The position numbers and the translations under genes are program-made. Below are positions 44,918 to 47,206 of a stretch of 47,206 nucleotides of DNA, in pieces. The notes under the pieces are model-generated. The model worked only from the letters and a program-made list of their open reading frames with translations. It had not been told where the DNA came from and ran no database searches. Origin of the DNA: an uncultured Anaerolineae bacterium (GTDB taxonomy: Bacteria > Chloroflexota > Anaerolineae > CG2-30-64-16). The DNA lies in assembly GCA_937124585.1 (NCBI GenBank), contig CAKZKT010000137.1:1-47206 (forward strand), in the 5' to 3' direction. The stretch's first letter is position 1. Every line of letters starts with the position of its first letter.

Positions 44918-47206
44918 TCACGGCTTTAGCGTCAGCGGCAGGTAGACGGGATAAATCTTCTCGGCAATGACGAGCGTTACTGGGGTATCCGATACCGGAA
45001 CGGGCGCGCCGTGCATGTCAGTTGCGGTGAATCGCAACGTCGAACGATATGTGCCCTGCGCGAGATTAGCCGGCCAGGACAGCACAATCGTCGCCGGCGT
45101 CGTGCCGGCAGCCGGCGTGAGGGTGGCGAAACTCCAGGGCGGGTCGAGCCTCGCGGCCCACTGCAGGGGGTCTTCGGTGCCCAGATTGGTTACAGCGATC
45201 TCCACAGACGTCCGGGGGACATTCGGCGCGGTCATCACCGATACGCCGTCGGTTTGCGGCGCCAGATGCGGCGACATCTTGCTGTCGGCGAACTGCAAAC
45301 GGGATGCCGTCCCATCGGGCCAGTTGAAACCGATGTTGGCCGGCAAAGACGGCGCAATGCCGCCGGTGTGCAGGCCGCCGAACTTGTCCAGGAGGAAATA
45401 GCCGCGCTCATCCTCCGTCAGCACGAAGTCGCGCGCCCAGTCTTCGCCGATATGCGGCGTATAGTTCGGCGCCAAAGGAGGCGCAGCTCCGCCGGCGTGC
45501 ACCCGACCGTAGCGATCCAGCACGTAGTAGCCGTCCCCGCTCCTGGTCAACTTGATGCGCAGCGCCAGATCGCTGCCGAAGACCGGCGTGGCCAGGCTGA
45601 GAGGCACGGCCGTTCCGCCGGTGTGGACGACGCCGAATTTGTCGAGGACGTACACACCCCGATAATCCGGCGTCACGTCAAGGCTGCGCATCCGGCCATC
45701 GCCGAAGGTCGGCGGCAGGGGTGTGATGGGCAGGGCCGCGCCGCTGGCCCAAAGCTGCCCCTTGTCGTTGATGACGTAATACTCCTCGCCATCCGGCCCC
45801 AGGGCCAGGTCAATAGCTGGCGCTGAAGCCGAGACGCTGCCGACATCCGCGGCGGTCCCGGCCCACATGACAAACCCGGTGCGATCCAACAAGAAATAGC
45901 CGCGCCTGTCAGGCGTCAACTTAAACGCGGTCGCGCGCTCCCAATAGATGTAGCCCGGCGGCGGTGCGATCGGCGTCGCAGCTCCGCCGGCGTAGATGCC
46001 GCCGCCCTGCGCCTGCGTGGTCGCGCGCAGCACATAAAAGGCCAGCGCGCTGCCGACCTTGAGCCTGCGACTGATCTTCTGGCCGAATTGCCCGCTGCCG
46101 TCGCGGGCCATCCGCCAACCGGACTCGATGTAGCCCGCTGTATCCGGCGCCGTGATGGTGAAGGTAAACGTCGCCGTCTGCTGCGGCGCGACCGTGGCGC
46201 CGGCCGGCAGATTCACCCGGCTGGGGAAATGGGCGGTCGAGCCGCTGCTGCTGAGATACGTCGAGCTGCCGCTCCAGGCCGTCGTGCCGGTGTTGCGCAC
46301 CACGACGCGCACTTCCTGCCGGCGTCCCAGGAGCAACTGATTGGGAATTGTGTGCGAAACGATCTCGGCATCGTAGGCCTGACTGACCGACAGGTTACCG
46401 CTCCGCTTCGAATCATGTTTGATCATCGGCCAGTCTGTGCGCCTGGCCGAGGCATTGGAGTCGCCAAGCTGCCACATGTAGATCGAGGCATTCCCGCCCT
46501 GTGTATTCGTGCCATCGCCGCCGGCAGCGATCAATTCCAGCTTCCCGTCGCCATCCACGTCGGCGACCGCCGGAGTGGCATTGATCGTCCATTCGGTGAA
46601 ATAGGTGTATTTGTTCTGCGGGTTGTTGCCCGAGCCATCCCAGGTCACCTGCTGCCCCTGGGCATTGACAATGATGATCTCCCAACCACTGTTGATGAAG
46701 ATCTCCAGGTGGCCGTTGGCGTTCGCGGCCGCGTCCATGTCGGCCATGATGCCAGACATGGCGAGCGCCGTGTAGTTGACGCCGGTGTAGACGCGAGGGC
46801 GCATGGGCCAGCCGGAGACGAGCGTGCCGTTGCTGCGCCACGCGTAGAGCTGGCCGCTCCAATCGCCCACGACCACCTCCAACCCGCCATCATTGTTGAT
46901 ATCGGCGATGCCCGGAGAGCCGGTGACATGGCCGGCGGTCGAGACCGGCCACCCCGGCAGGTAGTGGCCGAACCGATCGAAGGCGTGAACCTTGTAGGCC
47001 GCGCTGCCGTGGTTGTAATACGAGCCGCCGCCGATCACGATATCCAGATAGCCGTCTCCGTTCAGGTCGGCCAGGGCAGGATAGGATTCGAAGTTGGCAG
47101 CGACGTAGACGGGGAAGCCCGGGAACAGGGAGCCATCGCCCCGAAAGACATAGAGCGCGCCGCCGTCAATCGAGCCGAAGTAGGAGCTGTAGTGAGCATC
47201 CACACC
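44918..47206 (-). CDS. Large secreted FG-GAP-repeat protein with a five-fold repeat domain (5' end outside window)
   Basis: At least 762 residues. The frame is open to the window edge, so the start is missing; the apparent GTG at 47203 is only an internal Val codon. FG-GAP loops (LADLNGDGYLDIVIGG, IADINNDGGLEVVVG, VADVDGDGKLELIAA) fill the first part. A CARDB-like beta domain comes next (about residues 260-380). Then come five imperfect repeats (about 424-640) built on GY-[FY]-[VL]-LD-x-x-G-x-x-H-x-GG. A BACON-like beta-sandwich (about 650-745) follows, and the end is VYLPLTLKP. It is a probable surface adhesin or scaffold, and a tandem paralogue of the next gene. Confidence 0.85.
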   Translation of the reverse strand, partial: GVDAHYSSYFGSIDGGALYVFRGDGSLFPGFPVYVAANFESYPALADLNGDGYLDIVIGGGSYYNHGSAAYKVHAFDRFGHYLPGWPVSTAGHVTGSPGIADINNDGGLEVVVGDWSGQLYAWRSNGTLVSGWPMRPRVYTGVNYTALAMSGIMADMDAAANANGHLEIFINSGWEIIIVNAQGQQVTWDGSGNNPQNKYTYFTEWTINATPAVADVDGDGKLELIAAGGDGTNTQGGNASIYMWQLGDSNASARRTDWPMIKHDSKRSGNLSVSQAYDAEIVSHTIPNQLLLGRRQEVRVVVRNTGTTAWSGSSTYLSSSGSTAHFPSRVNLPAGATVAPQQTATFTFTITAPDTAGYIESGWRMARDGSGQFGQKISRRLKVGSALAFYVLRATTQAQGGGIYAGGAATPIAPPPGYIYWERATAFKLTPDRRGYFLLDRTGFVMWAGTAADVGSVSASAPAIDLALGPDGEEYYVINDKGQLWASGAALPITPLPPTFGDGRMRSLDVTPDYRGVYVLDKFGVVHTGGTAVPLSLATPVFGSDLALRIKLTRSGDGYYVLDRYGRVHAGGAAPPLAPNYTPHIGEDWARDFVLTEDERGYFLLDKFGGLHTGGIAPSLPANIGFNWPDGTASRLQFADSKMSPHLAPQTDGVSVMTAPNVPRTSVEIAVTNLGTEDPLQWAARLDPPWSFATLTPAAGTTPATIVLSWPANLAQGTYRSTLRFTATDMHGAPVPVSDTPVTLVIAEKIYPVYLPLTLKP

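Overview
The window is a GC-rich, densely coded bacterial chromosome segment. It holds about 34 protein genes, and no intergenic gap exceeds about 240 bases. Thr/Pro-rich linkers behind membrane anchors, BNR-repeat and FG-GAP-repeat secreted proteins, large GT-C glycosyltransferases, a lone gamma-alpha fused 2-oxoacid:ferredoxin oxidoreductase and several short dispersed palindromes together suggest a member of the Chloroflexota (Anaerolineae/Caldilineae-like). That assignment is inferred from gene content, not from a marker-gene comparison. I found no tRNA, rRNA, CRISPR array, transposase or phage gene.

Left part (1-18.4 kb). The 3' end of ftsH is followed by a DMT-family exporter, a two-helix membrane protein, a convergent methyltransferase, a BaiN/HI0933-type flavoprotein, a PLP-dependent Cys/Met-metabolism enzyme and an M1 peptidase lipoprotein. 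Next on the minus strand come a histidine kinase/response regulator pair, a CPBP intramembrane protease and an anchored secreted gluzincin protease. A minus-strand operon then encodes a DapA-family aldolase/lyase, a phosphoribosyltransferase, a large secreted BNR-repeat protein and a small membrane protein.

Centre (18.4-33 kb). A near-consensus promoter with a dyad at the start point drives a GntR/FadR-type regulator. The regulator is translationally coupled to the KorA and KorB subunits of a ferredoxin-dependent 2-oxoacid oxidoreductase, followed by a HerA-type ATPase. After a DUF4097-like protein and an aldo-keto reductase comes a minus-strand cluster: selD, an MFS transporter, then E1-alpha, E1-beta and E2 of a pyruvate/acetoin-type dehydrogenase complex (no E3 here).

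The most notable gene is selD. Its open frame seems to begin at 32930, but a perfect Shine-Dalgarno and ATG lie 33 codons upstream. The frame between them is interrupted only by one TGA, exactly at the catalytic Cys position, and a SECIS-like hairpin with a GGUCC loop follows. Selenophosphate synthetase here is therefore very probably itself a selenoprotein, so the organism should decode UGA as selenocysteine.

Right part (33-47.2 kb). A BCP-type peroxiredoxin is divergent from selD. Two convergent GT-C glycosyltransferases carry a shared C-terminal beta-rich module. A UbiA-type prenyltransferase follows. A minus-strand run then holds two FG-GAP proteins (the first cut by the window edge), two GT4 glycosyltransferases and a Rieske oxygenase overlapping the second glycosyltransferase by ATGA. 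This right end looks like a cell-envelope/exported-glycoconjugate region.
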